From positions 25,435,126-25,499,125 of the forward strand of contig OX387195.1 of NCBI GenBank assembly GCA_947561395.2: a stretch of DNA of 64,000 nt, read 5' to 3'. Under the pieces are notes generated by a model. That model did not search any database. It saw only the letters and a program-made list of their open reading frames with translations, and was not told the origin of the DNA. The position numbers were made by a program, and so were the translations under genes. Numbering within the stretch: position 1 is the first letter of the stretch; the number at the start of each line of letters is the position of its first letter. Positions 21,711 through 35,900 of the stretch are shown here, piece by piece. This stretch comes from Buxus sempervirens (taxonomy: Eukaryota; Streptophyta; Magnoliopsida; Buxales; Buxaceae).

Positions 21711-24334
21711 AGATTCTTCTGAAATTTAAAAATGAATGAGTCTTATAACCTGCAGCCAAAGGAGCACAAATCATTAGAATTGAGAAAAAAGCTAACTTAT
21801 AAGCATCGGAAGCATATAACCTTTCAGAATTTTACACATATGTACATGGAGTTTCACATAGAAACCAAATTATTCCATATATGCTGAATAAATTTCAGTT
21901 TCTTTCTTTCAAAATATAACATCAGATACAAGCAGACAAAAGTATCTGATGACTTGCAAATATGAGAGATAGGTAACATAGCACAAAAGGCAAAGAAAAA
22001 ATGAACTTGAAAAACCACATTGAAGGGATTAAATTGATGGCTTACTACATGACTATGTATTGATATCAAGCATATAACTTTCTTAGATATTATGGGCATA
22101 CATATTGAGGCCACCTCATGCTTCTGACTTTGATACCACAAAAATAGGCAAAAAATTACAATGCCCTGACCACAAAAAAAATTATCCCCAAAACATTAAG
22201 AACATTTTTTAAATACTCTATTTCTGAATATAATGATTATTGTTGAATATTAATATGATCAATACTGTGCTTATCATAGAAACTTTGGTTTCCAAGAGAT
22301 CCTCATCATAAGTTTAACTCATCAATTACTACACACTAATCAACCTACTATTTTACTACACTTCCACGAATTTTGAAAAACATTTTTTTTAAATTTTCAG
22401 ATGAACTACTTTCTACTTAATTTTTCTCACCATTGCCTATCAATTTTTAAGATTATCCAACTTAATCTCTTTTCAAATGTGTATCCCTAACACGCATAAA
22501 TGTTTCTAACCATACAATCTACCCATTCAATCATGTTAATAGTAAACCATCCTTCACACAGCCTAATGGAACTTCAGTTTATAACAATACCAATTTTCTT
22601 CTGCATTGCCATATTTTTTTTATTTTTTCTGCATTATCAGTCCCAAGCCCAAAATTAATGAGGATTAGCCAAGATGGCAGCCAGTATGATATGTCGCTAA
22701 ATTTGTTATATCATGACAAAAGAAAGAATGTATTCACAAAATCTAGAGGCAGCCCCAAACTAAGAAGCAAAATTGCACAAACTTACAATGCACTTACCAC
22801 ACAAGAAGTATACCAGAATTAAAAAATAAATAAATTGTAAAATACTGTATTTAGGAATAGAGTTATTATAAAAAAAAAAGAAAAATGGGTCAAAAAGGAC
22901 ATAGATCTTAAAAAGGGAAGAATGTGACTAAAAGTAAACTGGATGGAATCAGAGTAACTCACAATCTAATTGAAGATACAGTTTTTGACAGATTAGGATG
23001 TCTGGACAGGGTTCATTCAACCAGCCCAAAGAAATTCAGACAAGGCATTTCATTATTACTATTGTTTTAATGATTATTAATAAATGTCAATATGATTATA
23101 GTATTGTAATCATAAAAACCTTGGTTTAGTAGAGATAGCTTTATCAGAAGTTTAGATCATCAATCACTTCAAATTTAAAAACCTACTAAAGTTGTAAACT
23201 GCATTCCAGCAGAAAGAGGGTCCACATATAGCAACAAAATTTACAGTTGATGAAGTTGATATTAACTATTTTATTTTCCTTGTAATTCACTAATGGTGGC
23301 AGTTACACAAGATTTACTTTGCCAAACTCTATGGTTCCCCTCAATGCAGTCATTCCTATAAAAATGTAAACAAAATCGCATATATGAGTTATAAATCCTA
23401 CCATGATCATAACAGTAAACTTGAAAAATGAAAAATGTTGGGGGTTAAGGGAGAAGGCGTTCCATTTCCAATTTAGGATATTCTACGACAGAAAAAGGGG
23501 GAAAGGCAACTACTAGATCTCATCTAGAATTTGAAAATTGTGTTCCCCTTGGTGAACTACTTGATATTTGGTTTTACATCTATTCAAATGTGCAAGGTTA
23601 CCCAACTCCCAAATGTGCAAGGTTACCCACAGCATACTAGAGAGGTTGAAATAGTTTTAAAATAAAGTCTTATATTTCAAAATAAAGTCTACTCAGTTCT
23701 TATTCTTTGCCAAGTCTTAAAATAAAGTCTTTTATCTCTTCAATAACATTTTGAACATAATCATTCTACCACCAAATCTTTTGTGAGATTGAACTCTATC
23801 CTTAGATTCTTGAAAGACCTCTTTTCCTATTCTTTTGATGCAATTGGCCATCTCATCCTACATTTATGTAAAATTTATTCAGATATCTATTGTTCCATTT
23901 TTCACAATTTTATCTTTAAAAGTTACTAATCTATCTCTTTTTAAATTCTATAGCTGTATTTTTGGATTATTTCTTGATATGTTGTCTTATCTTTTAGTTC
24001 TTTGTAACAACATCCAGCCGTCAACCTATAATGTTATGCAAGGCTCTATCCTAGAACACTTTGTAGTCCTTGCAAATTCCTAAATTGTTTCTTTTATGAA
24101 GGAAACAAGTCAATTTGACTCTAATTTGATCCACTCTTAAAAGCCATTAGATGTTCAACTCATTTGAAAGAAAATATTTGATAAAACAAGATCATAAGCT
24201 AATAGAAACTCAAGGATTACTTCTCTATCTTATTTCTTGTTCCGAAGCCCTGTCCCCATATATTCTATCATATTCATCACTTTCTTCGTCAACATGACTA
24301 CTTAGATACCCTACCCACCTACATTACTCATAAG

Positions 24335-24445
24335 CTTAATTTCACATTAACAGATATAATTCTAAACATCTAATTTTTTTTTCTATAGGTTTTATCGTGC
24401 TTTTCGTTCAAGCACTAGGCATTTTCCAGTCATATAATGCTCAAC
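24335..24445 (-). repeat. Repeat copy, inverted relative to 19225-19345
   Basis: Partner of the repeat at 19225-19345. It reads on the minus strand with the same order of blocks: TGAGCATT, GACTGGAAAATGCC, CTTGAACGAAAAGCA and AAACCTATAGA, ending AAGCTTATGAG. Confidence 0.65.
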
Positions 24446-24739
24446 CAGGGTAGACTGATTTTTTTTCCCAATTCAGCTGGAATATTATCGGATTATAAAG
24501 CCTTTCTTAATTTTAAATTTGGCTAAAACTCCATTCACTTATTGAATCTAAAATCGGAGAACAATAAAATAATTCCTCCTTTATTCTTCCAATCTCACGT
24601 AACTTAAGACCGCCGTACTATCTTCATGACTGAATATTTCGTTCATGTTCGAGCGTTGCGGCCTAAACCTTCGAAAGGAAGTGCGCAGAAAATTTCAGCG
24701 GAACTCACGAAACATAAAAATAAATAAAATACATGGAGA

Positions 24740-24870
24740 AGAGAATATGAAGAACAGAGGAGAAAGAGAGAGCGAAGCAAACCAGCTCTGGTATTCTGTT
24801 TCTTCCATCCTCCTCCTCCTCGTTGAGGATCTCTAGGGTTTCATTTCAGATCTTTCCTCTGGTCAAGCTG
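24740..24870 (-). promoter_or_regulatory. Candidate 5'-UTR/first exon of the OBERON-like gene
   Basis: On the minus strand this reads AAACCCTAGAGATCC, then purine-rich GAGGAGGAGGA, then a CT-rich leader (TCGCTCTCTCTTTCTCC). This is the composition of a plant transcription start region with a telo-box-like AAACCCTA. It stands between the TSR2 3' end and OBERON-like coding exon 1 in the right orientation, and a TTTCAG acceptor just before the ATG at 21710 could accept it. This is inference only; no donor was fixed. Confidence 0.3.
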
Positions 24871-25956
24871 TAGCCTGTAAGCGACAACCACGGGCCATGG
24901 CCGTCTCGGATGTCTGTACCATTCATATGATTGATGCTACCTGGTGGGCTCTCTTAACATGCCTGCTTTGTAAGCTTACAAAAATACCCTCGAGCTTTTC
25001 TTGAAGTTTTGTTAAACTGTAAAGACAGCGTTCCTCCTTCCTTTTTTTGCCCTTTTTATTTTTTATTAACATCGGGTATTGCGCTAACGACACACGCACT
25101 CATTCACATACCTCCGTCCAAAGGCGCAGCATTAGAGGAACCGTAGGCTAACGGCCTATATCTTCAGCCGGAGGTGAGGCTATTTATCATTACTTCCTTT
25201 TGAATGGAGCGGGAGTAAAACCCAGCTCTTGGCTATGACAAACTCAAGACTTTATCATCAACTGAAATCCGTATGATGTACATTGATGATTTGAAGAATA
25301 TATCCTGACGGATCCATGCTACTTTCTTTTAACATATAGCTTTGAGGATGTCATCTTGGATCCCATTGTTATGTGATTCAACTCGTGTTCTGATCTAGTC
25401 GTCAGTAACAACGGCCTAGTGATGTAGTGATTATGATTTTTTTAACTGTTAATGTGCGTAATAAAAAATAATATCCACAAGTTTTTAACTGTATAAAAAA
25501 ATGAAGATGACGAAAGACATTACAATATTGCATAGAGGTAACTCTAGAATCCTTCACTCCCAAACAATATTAATGGTGTATCTTACATTCGAAAAAGTGC
25601 CTCTAAAATGTAAATTAGTGCTTATAAAATCATTTTTTTTTTCTTGTGAGATGCTAGCTAGCTAAATATTTGGTTCTAGAATTTAATTATATTAATAAAA
25701 ATCTAGAATCTCATTTGGCTGACCCCAAATATTAGGATATATTTTATAGTTTTCTATATTAATAATTTTCCACATATGCAATTAGTGCAAACATATAAAA
25801 TATATATTAAAAAGTGTGTTGAGGCCACCGTGATTTATTGTGCTTAGACATAATTATATACATTAAATTCGTAAAACATCGTTGTAATGGAAGTGAGAAA
25901 TTGTTATTTTTTCTTTCCTGTAACACCATATTTTCCTCCATCATGGTGAAACCCTT

Positions 25957-26028
25957 CAATAATATAAAGTATATGTTTTCTTATCTCATAGTCAATAATA
26001 TAAAGTATATGTTTTCTTATCTCATAGT
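25957..26028. repeat. 36-bp perfect tandem duplication
   Basis: The unit starting CAATAATATAAAGTATATG occupies 25957-25992 and is repeated exactly at 25993-26028. Both copies end CTTATCTCATAGT. Confidence 0.9.
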
Positions 26029-26059
26029 GACACTCTTCAATAACGCAGAGGTACATTTA

Positions 26060-26673
26060 GGTTGTGTTTGGAACCTTGGATTTGGGGAAGAAAAAAACAA
26101 AAAGAAAGCTAAAAAGGAAAAGAAAAGAAAAATATTGATTTTCTTTGCTTTTTTTATATTTGGATGAGATGAGAAATGAGAAGAAAAAATATATACTTTA
26201 GTAAAGATAATGGGTTGGAGTGATGGGCAACGGTGCCGGGTGGTAGTGGGTGATGGTGGCCGCGGGTGGTGGTGGCGGCGGTTGTTGAGGGTGGTGGTTG
26301 GCAGTTGTCGGTGGTGGCAGCGGCTGATAGGTAGTGATGGGTGATAGTGGCAAATAGTGGTAATAATGGGTGATGGTGGTCAGCGGTAGCAGCAGGCAAT
26401 AGTGGGTTGTGGTGGTAATGGGTGATGGGTTATGATGGTAGTAGATGGTACTAGTGGTGGAATGAGTGGGTAGTGTGAATAGTGATAAGTGATGATGGAT
26501 TTTCTTTTCCTTCAAAATTCCTACCTTTTTGGAGAGAAATTTCATATAAAAGAGAGAGGGAAAGAAAATTTGGAAAGAATCTCATTTTCCTTCACCTAAA
26601 CCAAACAAAAGAAAAAAAAAATTTTAATATTTTCTTTTCTTTTCTCCCAAAATCCAGGGTTCCAAACACAACC
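26060..26673. mobile_element. PIF/Harbinger (Tourist-like) MITE, 614 bp, with internal GGT-rich minisatellite
   Basis: Terminal inverted repeats are GGTTGTGTTTGGAACC at 26060 and its complement GGTTCCAAACACAACC ending at 26673; similarity extends to about 28 bp. The flanks are TTA at 26057-26059 and TTA at 26674-26676, the 3-bp TWA target duplication of PIF/Harbinger elements. The interior at 26210-26480 is a degenerate GGTGGT/GATGGTGGT minisatellite with strong G/C strand asymmetry. No transposase is present. Stretches of A and G (GAAAAGAAAAG) flank the minisatellite as subterminal sequence. Confidence 0.85.
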
Positions 26674-26930
26674 TTAACAACCTTAGGGGAAAACAAGAGT
26701 AAGTGATATATTCTTGAAAATAAAATTGAAAAAAAGGAAGTTGCAATGTGCATTTGCAGTATGAAATGACGAAGTAAAATGGAATTGCAGGCCGTGGTGG
26801 GAATCTGTGGCACCCCCATTGGGAATATGATTAAGCCCCACACGTCCCGCGCCCTCTACACCCAACAGCAAGACACTGCAAAAGGTTACGCAAAAAAATA
26901 AAAAAATAAAAAAATAAAAAAAACAACCAC

Positions 26931-29900
26931 CTAATTTCTTTTGCCCCTGTTTCGTCTGTTCGCAACCACTGACCATCCATCTTCCACTTCTCTCCTTTCT
27001 TCGGACTTCTGATCGACCATTGTTACATCCCTCTGCGGACTATGTACCCCAGGTTTCGGCTTTTCCACTGTCATGTCTGACGGCTCCTCCTCCTCCTCCG
27101 AGCTGCTATCATCATTTTCATTGACCACCTGAAACACCACAAAAATTTAGAGTCTATGCTGAATTAGCATTATCGACATGACAGAAAATTTGAAGATGGA
27201 ATTTGACGAAACCAAACAGGTTAGCTGCCCAGATTTATGATATATAAAAAGACCATTCATGTTTGTAACTAATAGTATATAGAAGAGGAATAACTAACAT
27301 ATGAATAAAACCAATAGACACTACAAACAAGCCATCAGTTGCAAAACAATCAGATAGATTATTATCATTCCCGTTTTACCTGCAACATTCACAAAACAGA
27401 AAATAAGAATAGATAAAAGCCTTGATCAGAAGGAACTATGGAATATAAAATATATGAATACAGAACTTTTCAACAGGTGTGCAATTGAAGCCCTTTCATT
27501 TTTCTATTACACTTTCACTCTCTACTCATATGGCACACATTATATTGCTTGCCAATTACTGTTATTAGTATATAGTAAAGAAAGCCCCAGCCTCCAGATG
27601 GCCACCCCTTTAAAGTAACACAATTATGGGTCGCCCAACATCCCAAACATTAGCAATGACAGCTGCATAATGCATAAACTTGCCGTTGCTTGTCAGGAAA
27701 CAGTGAGGACAAGGCCTTTTTCTTTTTTCAAAATTTTCAGGTCAATGAGAAAAAGTTTATTGAAACATTAAAAAGATACAGCATACCCAGTAGAAATGGG
27801 TACAGATCAGCCTTGTCACAAGGTGTCAACTAGGTTGATGGTTTCCAATCCAGTTCAGTGTCCATTTTCATTTCAACCAATCTGCCCAATAGGTCGTGCA
27901 AAGACTTTGAGATGATTAATATTACTTCCCTAAACTGAGCCCATGCATTTAATAGATATTCCCACTTAACATTTTTACAGCCCATGTGTCATACATGATT
28001 CGCAAATCTAAGTAAAAGAGGACCTAGGAGGCATATTGACTGTACGAGTGATTTTTTTCTCTTAATAACTTTTCCCATCAGACATTCTTATAAATAACAA
28101 GTGAAAATTAGTCATAAAAGTGGTCATTAATTCATAAACACGAGTATAAGACAGATGAAACAAGGTTTTAGTGATATAATATAAAAGACAGGAGTAGTTG
28201 ATACAAAATGAAAACTAGATTATGATGTTTTCAAAAAGGAGAGGAAAAATAATAATTTTTCATATTGATAACTATGTTCATCTTCTATGGATATCTGTTA
28301 TATTGTTTCCTTTAATATGGGCAAATTTTAATGTTATGTGAGAAGGTAGAATCTTGCCTATAAATAGAAAAGTATTGTCATTGACAAAGAATGAAACCAT
28401 TCAGGCATAAGGATGTAACTGGTATTACCTGTATATTTTGAGAGACAGCCTTTGCCCCCAAATTTGTGCTCCTTAACCTTTCAATTGCCTCATAACTACC
28501 TTGCAAACAGCCTTCATGAACACTCATCAGCTGTTCAGCTACCTGCTTACGGTCATAAAAATTGAATAACAGTCAAATATTAATGGTCAACATCTCACCC
28601 CCAATATTGGAAACTAGGTTTACCAAATAGAATTAGCATTTGATATACAAAAGCAAAAAGGTTGACAGTCAGAGAGAAACGACAATATAGGAGTTAATTT
28701 CTGAATTATCCTCTCTTTTTGATCTCTTACATTGGTCATCAAATAGGAAGTCCTTTAAAGGCTTGAATCTGCAGAAAGTAATGTGTTCTCAATCATTTAT
28801 GGATCTTTAGTTTTTTTTTCCTTCGTTAGTGTTGTACACCTTTCATGTACGTGTACTGTCTTTGTGGGCTGTCTGCCTTATTGCCTAATACATATTTCCT
28901 CACATTATCAATCAAAAAAACATTCGAGAATTGATTTGATTCTGGTTTCAGGATTCTATGGCCCAAAATGATAGTTCTAAATCTAGGAAGATATGGAAGG
29001 AGTTGGCTGCAGTGTGAGGGAATGATGGGACTCCTTTGTGTATAGGAGGTAATATTAATATTATCGGATTCCCCTCGGATAGTATTAGATACAGGTATAT
29101 TTCCGCAGCAATGAAAGTTTTCTTATCCTTTATAGATCATTATGCATTACTTGATTTCCCACTTTTAGACTCTAAGTACATGTAGTCCAAAAATCAGAAA
29201 TCCCCAGCTTCCTCAAAGCTGGATCGCCTCTTAGTGTCCTTGGAATGAGGAAGATTCCCAAAGTTCAGAGCTGCAGCAAGGCCTGGATCTATACCCAATC
29301 ATTTACCAAAATTGATACCTTGGGAGAATGAATTTAAAAAAGCATCACCTGTCGGATTCAAGAATATGTAGCTAGAGGATGGTTTGTTTGTCAACTTAGT
29401 TGGGGAATGCTGGAAGGAGCTGGAGTTCAATACAAAACTACCAGAGCCAATTCCACAACAGGGCCTTATTCCATATCAAAGTGTTACTCGAGTTCAGTCC
29501 CCCGTTACTTTTTGCTCAGCAGACTTCCCCGCATCTCACCAAATGAATCTTCTTCTGATCAACCCGCTCAAACAAAAAATCTCTCTGGATATTTTCAAGT
29601 TTCTCAATGATTCATCCTGGGGCTTCAAAAAGGGAAAGAAAATAAGTTGGGATATTAGAGTGAGGTACATAGATAAGGGTAATGATGCCTCCAAAGGAGA
29701 GAGTCTAAAATCCAACTTCTCAACCACTGGATCCCAAAAGGTTTTTGGGAAGGTTGATGTTAACATGGCAAAGATTTTGGATCCAAATTAAGGTGTTGGT
29801 TGACAAAGCAGAAAAAGAGCAACTGATTTTCAAGGATTGGTCGTTGAGGGAAAAGTTAAAAGGAGAGTTCAGGAGATGGGTAAAGCTTCAAGAGACATGT

Positions 29901-32900
29901 TGGCGCCAAAAGTCTAGAGCATTATGGCTGAAGGTCATAGGAATACGAGGTTCTTTCATAGTATGACGAATGCGAGACTCCAGACCAACTCAATCAACAA
30001 AGTTGAGATAGAGGGGCAGATCTTTTAAGGGGAGGAAACTATAAGAACTAAGATCTCTGAATATTTTTCTGATCTCTCTAAAGAAGATCATAGTTTCAGA
30101 CCACAGTAGATGGGCTGGACTTCAACATGTAATCAAGGGAAGATAGTGAAGGGCTAGAGCGTCCATCTTTGGAGGAGGAAGTTAAAGGGGTTGTTGATCA
30201 ACTAAATGGTGATAAGGCCCCAGGGCCAGATGGTTCACTTTGAAGCTCTTCAAAGTTTGCTGGAGCATTGTAAAAAAGGATCTCATGACAACTATTGAAG
30301 TGTTTCAAGTGTATGGCAGCTTTGAAAAGAGTATCAATGCCACATTCATTGTGTTAATCCCAAAGAAAGAAGGTACCTATAAGTTAAAGGAGTTCAGACC
30401 AATCAGTCTAGTGTGAAGTGTATATAAAATAATTGCGAAATTAATGGCAAATAGATTGAGGGTGGTGCTTCAAGGACTGATAGCTCCAAATCAAGGAGCC
30501 TTTATAGGGGGAAGACAAATACATGATGCGGTTTTGATTCCAAGTGAATATATTGACTCAAGCATCCGCATGCGGAAGAGCAAGATCATGTGCCAATTCG
30601 ACTTACAAAAGGCATACGACAATGTAAGCTGGGAATTTTTGATGTATATGCTCAAACGGATGGGTTTTGGAGAGAGATGGAGAAACTGGATTTTCTACTG
30701 TATTTCAAGTGTTAGAAGTTCAGTGCTGGTGAACAGGTCAGCTGCAGGTTTTTTCAGTTGTCAAAAAGGGTTTCGCCAAGGGGATCCTCTATCCCCCCTC
30801 CTCTTCACAATTGTGATAGAAGCTTTTAGTCGAATGGTTTCAAAAGCCACGGAGATCGGCAAGACAGGTGTTTCCTTTGGGGGTTCTACATCTATAAGCT
30901 ACTTACTCTTTGCCAATGACATCTTGACTTTTTGTGAGCCTACACAACAGCAAGTATTATGGATAAAAGGGGTTTTATTGTGCTTTCAAGCGTGTTTAGG
31001 TCTGAAGTTAAATTTGGCAAAGAGCGAGATGTTTGCAATTGGTGAGGAGGGGAACTGTGAAATCTTAAGTCAAGTGATTGGATGTAAGGTAAGTAATCTT
31101 CCCACGTCTGGGGTTCCTTTGGGAGGAGGATACAAGAAAACTCAAGTGTGGAATCCAATAGTAGAAAGGATGGAGAGGAAACTGGCATCTTGGAAGAGCT
31201 GCTTGTTATCTAAGGGAGGAAAATTGACCTTAGTAAAAAGTGTGCTTGCTAGTGTTCTGGCTTACTACTTGGCAACCTTGAAGCTCCCCTCTTCTATCGC
31301 TAAGAGGTTAGAACAGATTCAGAGAAAATTTCTATTGGAAGGACCAGGAGGAGATGCCAAGTATCACTTGGTTAGGTGGGACAGAGTATGTACGCTAAAG
31401 GCAGAGGGTCATCTTGGACTGAGACCTATGTTAACATCCAATAGTGCTTACTTTCAGAAATGGATATGGAGATATGGTAGTGAGAAGGACAACCTGTGCA
31501 GAAAAGTAATTCATCAAAAACACGATTCATCTCATGGAGGCTGGTTTCCAAATAAGGAACTCCCCTTATGGTGTTAGCTTGTGGAGACCCATTGCAAAAC
31601 TAAGTAGATTAGTGGAAAGACATTGTAGATTTTCAGTTGGCAATGGCTTGAAGACTTGCTTTTGGGATGATTTTTGGTGCAGAGAGGGTAGATTATGTGA
31701 TACATACCCATCAATTTTCAGCATTTGCAGAAATCAACAGGCTTTAGTTAGTGAAATCATGACTATTAGTAAGGCTGGAATTGTGTGGAATGTGGAATTA
31801 CGAAGACTTCTATTAGATTGGGAAGTAAATGAGTATGAAGAGTTGATGTCTGAGCTGTATAGAGTGCAAGTGGGTCAAGGGGATGATACCAGAATTTGGA
31901 CTAAAGGCAAATCAGGAACATTCTCAGTTAGATCAGCCCTCACAGACATGGTACCTACAGGTTTGAAATTTCAGGCTTCTAGCATGATCTGGGCAAGGGG
32001 TATTCCAAGCAAAGTGAGTTTCTTTTTGTGGGCAGCTGCCCTGGACAAAATACTAACGGTTAATCACTTGAAGAGTAGGGGCTGGCAGCTACCTAACAGG
32101 TGTATCATATGCAAAGAGAATGAAGATCAGTGGAGTACCTGTTACTTCATTGTTCAGGAACATCTAAACTGTGGAACATGATTCTAGTAAGGATGGGCAT
32201 TTGTTGGACCCAACCTGAAACCTTCAGGCAATCTCTGGAATCATGGAGGTGTTTCAAAGGAAGGTCATGCAGGGACCTGATATGGAATACATCACCAGCT
32301 GCCATTGCTTGGGTCTTATGGGGAGAAAGAAATCGCAGGATTTTCAAGGATGCTGAGAGGAATTGCTTTTACTTGGAAATAAAAGTTTTGAGAGTGATTC
32401 ATAGCTGGTTAGTGGAAAAACCTTCTATGAAAGACATACCACTTGAAGATTTTCTGGGCTGTCTAAATTTTGCTGAGTTGTAATCAGGGTTATCCTTAAT
32501 GTGGGTTGGGGGATTCTTGGTACACTATTGTGTACCTGTATTTCTCCTTCCTTCTTACCTATTATAGATATAATAAAATACCTTACTTACCGATCAAAAA
32601 AAAAGCCACTGGATCCGAAAAAATCATAAAAGGGCTTACCACCAAGGGGAATTCCTAAATATTTGAAGGAAAAGGAAACAACAAAGCAATTCAATTGATC
32701 CACAAAACTATGAAGCTTAAGAGGATCAATATGGATACAGACACACTAGACTTCTCAAGGTTAACATTCCGGCCAGAATCATCTCAAGACACATCAAAAT
32801 GGAGTGCATCCACTTGACACACTCCTTAGAAGCATCCAAAAACAAAATGGCATCGCTTGCAACCTAAAGATGGGAGATTCTAAATATATCTCTGACAACT

Positions 32901-35900
32901 AGGAAATCCCTAATAAGCCTAAGCCCTTTAGCCTGAACCATCAGTCTACTCAGGACATTGCTAACTGGGGTGAACAACATGGGGGGAAGGGGGCAACCTT
33001 GTCTCAAACCTCTGGTGGATACGAAAAGCCCTTTGACACAGCCACTAAGGATAAAAGAGACTTTGCGGATACACCATTGATCCACTTCCTCTACATAAAG
33101 AAGAAACCTTTCCCATTAACAAAGTTCCATTCCACTCAGTCATCAGCCTTCTTAATATCCAACTTACAAATGAGACCCAAAATCCCACTCCTATCACTCA
33201 TTGGCCACATGAATGCTGTCCAAAAGTAGCTTGCCTCCAATGAAAGCAGATAGTCTACTTCTTGTCTCTTTTGTCTACTTCTTGTCCCGAAAAAGGTGAT
33301 AAAATTGTTGGAGAGAATGCAAAGGGATTTTCAAAGGGAAGGGAGCGAAGTAAAAAAGGACCACTTAGTCTGCTGGAGGGATGTTTGTTTGACTAGACCG
33401 CAAAGGGTTCGGGTTTGGGAAATTTCTACCTGAAGAACTCGGCCCTTCTAGCGAAATGGTTATGGAGATTCGGATAGGAAAAAGAGTCTTTGTGGCGTAA
33501 AATTATCGCAAGTATGGTATCCATAGAAATGGGTGGGAGTTGAATCCGAAAGTTAGTATTCATTGTACCAGTCCTTGAAAGCGATTCCTGCCCTTACTCC
33601 CCTATTCAAAAAAATGTGTCTATAATCACTAATCTAGAAGGCTCCTCTTTCTTAAGAATGAGAACCAATTAAATGGCCTTAGGTAGACTTATTAACGATC
33701 CCATTCTTATAAAACTCCTGTCAAACAGCAAGGAGCTCACCCTTAACAACTCCCAATTGTCTTGTTAGAAAACCAAGGTGAAATCATTAGGTCCTAGGGC
33801 TTTATATTTGCCCAATTCCATAACTGACTTTTCCACTTCGTGCTACTCAAACTCCTTTTCAAGAAAGATTCTCTGAGACTCATCAAGAGTGTTCATATCC
33901 TCAGGGTTGAGGCAAAAAATCAGATTCTGCTCAGAGTTGTAAAGGGTAGAACAGTGATCCATTAAGGCCTAGCAAATGCTCTCGTCTTTCACAAGGCACT
34001 CTCCATCAACACCACACTACAAGCAAGTTTTTCCCAGTTCGAGGGTTCGCCAGCCTGTGAAAGAACTTTGTGTTTCCATCACTTTCTTTATTCCACAAAG
34101 CCCGAGATTTCGGTCTCCAACATATTTCTTATCCTCTTCAAAATGATTTCAAACTCCTCTTGACCTCAACTCGCTTCTCCTTCTCCCACTCTGACAAATC
34201 CCTATCACATTCAAGCAAACTAAAGTATCAGCCAATGGTGTCTCTTTGATGTTATTGATTTTCCCGAACAATTTTCTTATTCCAATCTTCAACATATGCA
34301 CTTAAAAGGTTTTACGGTGTTCATGAAAACCACCCCAGCCAGCAAACTTCACCATTTCTACCCTCCCTCTGATGGACCACCAACCCCCTAAAATCCTTAT
34401 GCATCAACCACATATTCTCAAAGAAAAAAGGGATAGAGTGACTAGGACAAAACTCAGAAGAAATGAGAAGGGGACAATGATCTGACACCAGTCTAGGGAG
34501 CACTCTTTAAGCAATAAATCTTTTATGCTCATCCCAATCAGAGGAAGACAAAAATATGTCTAGATGACTACAAACAGGATTCTCTTGGGAATTTGACCAA
34601 ACAAAACAGGCAAGGAAAATATACCATCCCAAGGTTATTAATCTATGTATAGGATGTATCATACCTCCTCTCTTCTCATTTTAAAACCTCACAATATTAA
34701 AATACCTAACCAGAAACCACGAGCCATCACAAAGGCCTCTAACAACTCTAATATCCTACCAAAAGATTCTCCAACATTAAGTCTACAAGGCCAATATACA
34801 GCCGAAAGGAACCAGATCCAGTTGTCCTCAATATTGGTGGATTTCTCAGTAACTGAGGAGTCAACAGAAATTTCTTCACCCAAGATATGATCCAAATCCC
34901 AAGCCACCAAATACTATCAACGAGATTACAATCCACACTAGCACACTTAATTTCCTTAATCTCCAACTGAGGTCAATCATTGGGATACTTCATTTCCACA
35001 ATCTTTGCTTTTTTTCCCTTTTCTTAACTTAATATTGTAAGGACCACTCCAAGTTGTTAGTTCCCTAGACTGTCTAAATCTATTAACAGCATCTGGAATG
35101 CTACCACTGTTCCCGGTTGATAGAGATACTTAACTTCAATAATGAACAAAGATGCGATTTCCTCTAATCTCACAAAATCTTCCTCCCCTTTACACTGAAA
35201 TGGACATGCATCCAGCTCCTCCCAACTCCTCAGTGTCACTTTTGACACATAATACCATCTCTATCACATTTACCATCTACTGGCTTAAACTTGATAGGAA
35301 TATCACAAGGACGATAAGAAGTATGAAATAATAGGGCAAGAGAGACAGAAGAATCATTCCTCATACCAAAATCTAAATTCATACCTCAAAAAGAAAGATC
35401 AATGAAAGGGGCCTTGACAATAGTCATGAAGATGGCTCGACAGTGGAGGATGATAAGAATGAACATCAGCTCGTGCAGCTACGTGTTGAAGTACTTGTTT
35501 AGAGAGCTTACTAGTATATGCTATCTCATCAAGAATTGCTCCGTCATTATTAGCACAGGAATCAGTTAGCAATGGTGATCCTAAACAATCATGTTCCCTT
35601 ATATGCATCACTGAAACCCCATCAAGGACACCAACAATTTCAGTGCCCAAGCCATGAAAAGTTATTCTTCCCCAAAATCCTACTACCAGGATAAATGTAA
35701 AAAGCCCAAAATCCTACTACCAGGATAAATGTAAAAAGCCTTTTGAGTCCTTTTCCTTCCCCACTAGTAACAACGACAACTGATAATCTTACAAATAGTA
35801 TGTTTGATTGAAGTCCCAATCTCCTCAAGAGTGAGGTCTTCTTACAGACAGTATATTCAATCAAACATCTCCTTGAGTGTGAGGCCTTGCGGAGCCATGA

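Larger units (their letters stand above)
21711..26059. other. AT-rich region between OBERON-like exon 1 and the MITE; repeats only
   Basis: No protein-coding exon is recognised. A possible 3' splice site (TTTCAG) stands at about 21718, just upstream of the OBERON-like ATG, so a 5'-UTR intron is possible. The segments 22225-22350 and 23070-23195 are diverged direct repeats of each other (TAATGATTATT, then CATAGAAAC/ATAAAAACC TTGGTTT). Microsatellite-like ATA/ATT runs occur at 21105-21200. Confidence 0.5.

Noticed and set aside
26198-26545. His/Thr/Pro-rich minus-strand frames over the GGT minisatellite
   Set aside because: The low-complexity translation comes directly from the trinucleotide array inside a MITE.
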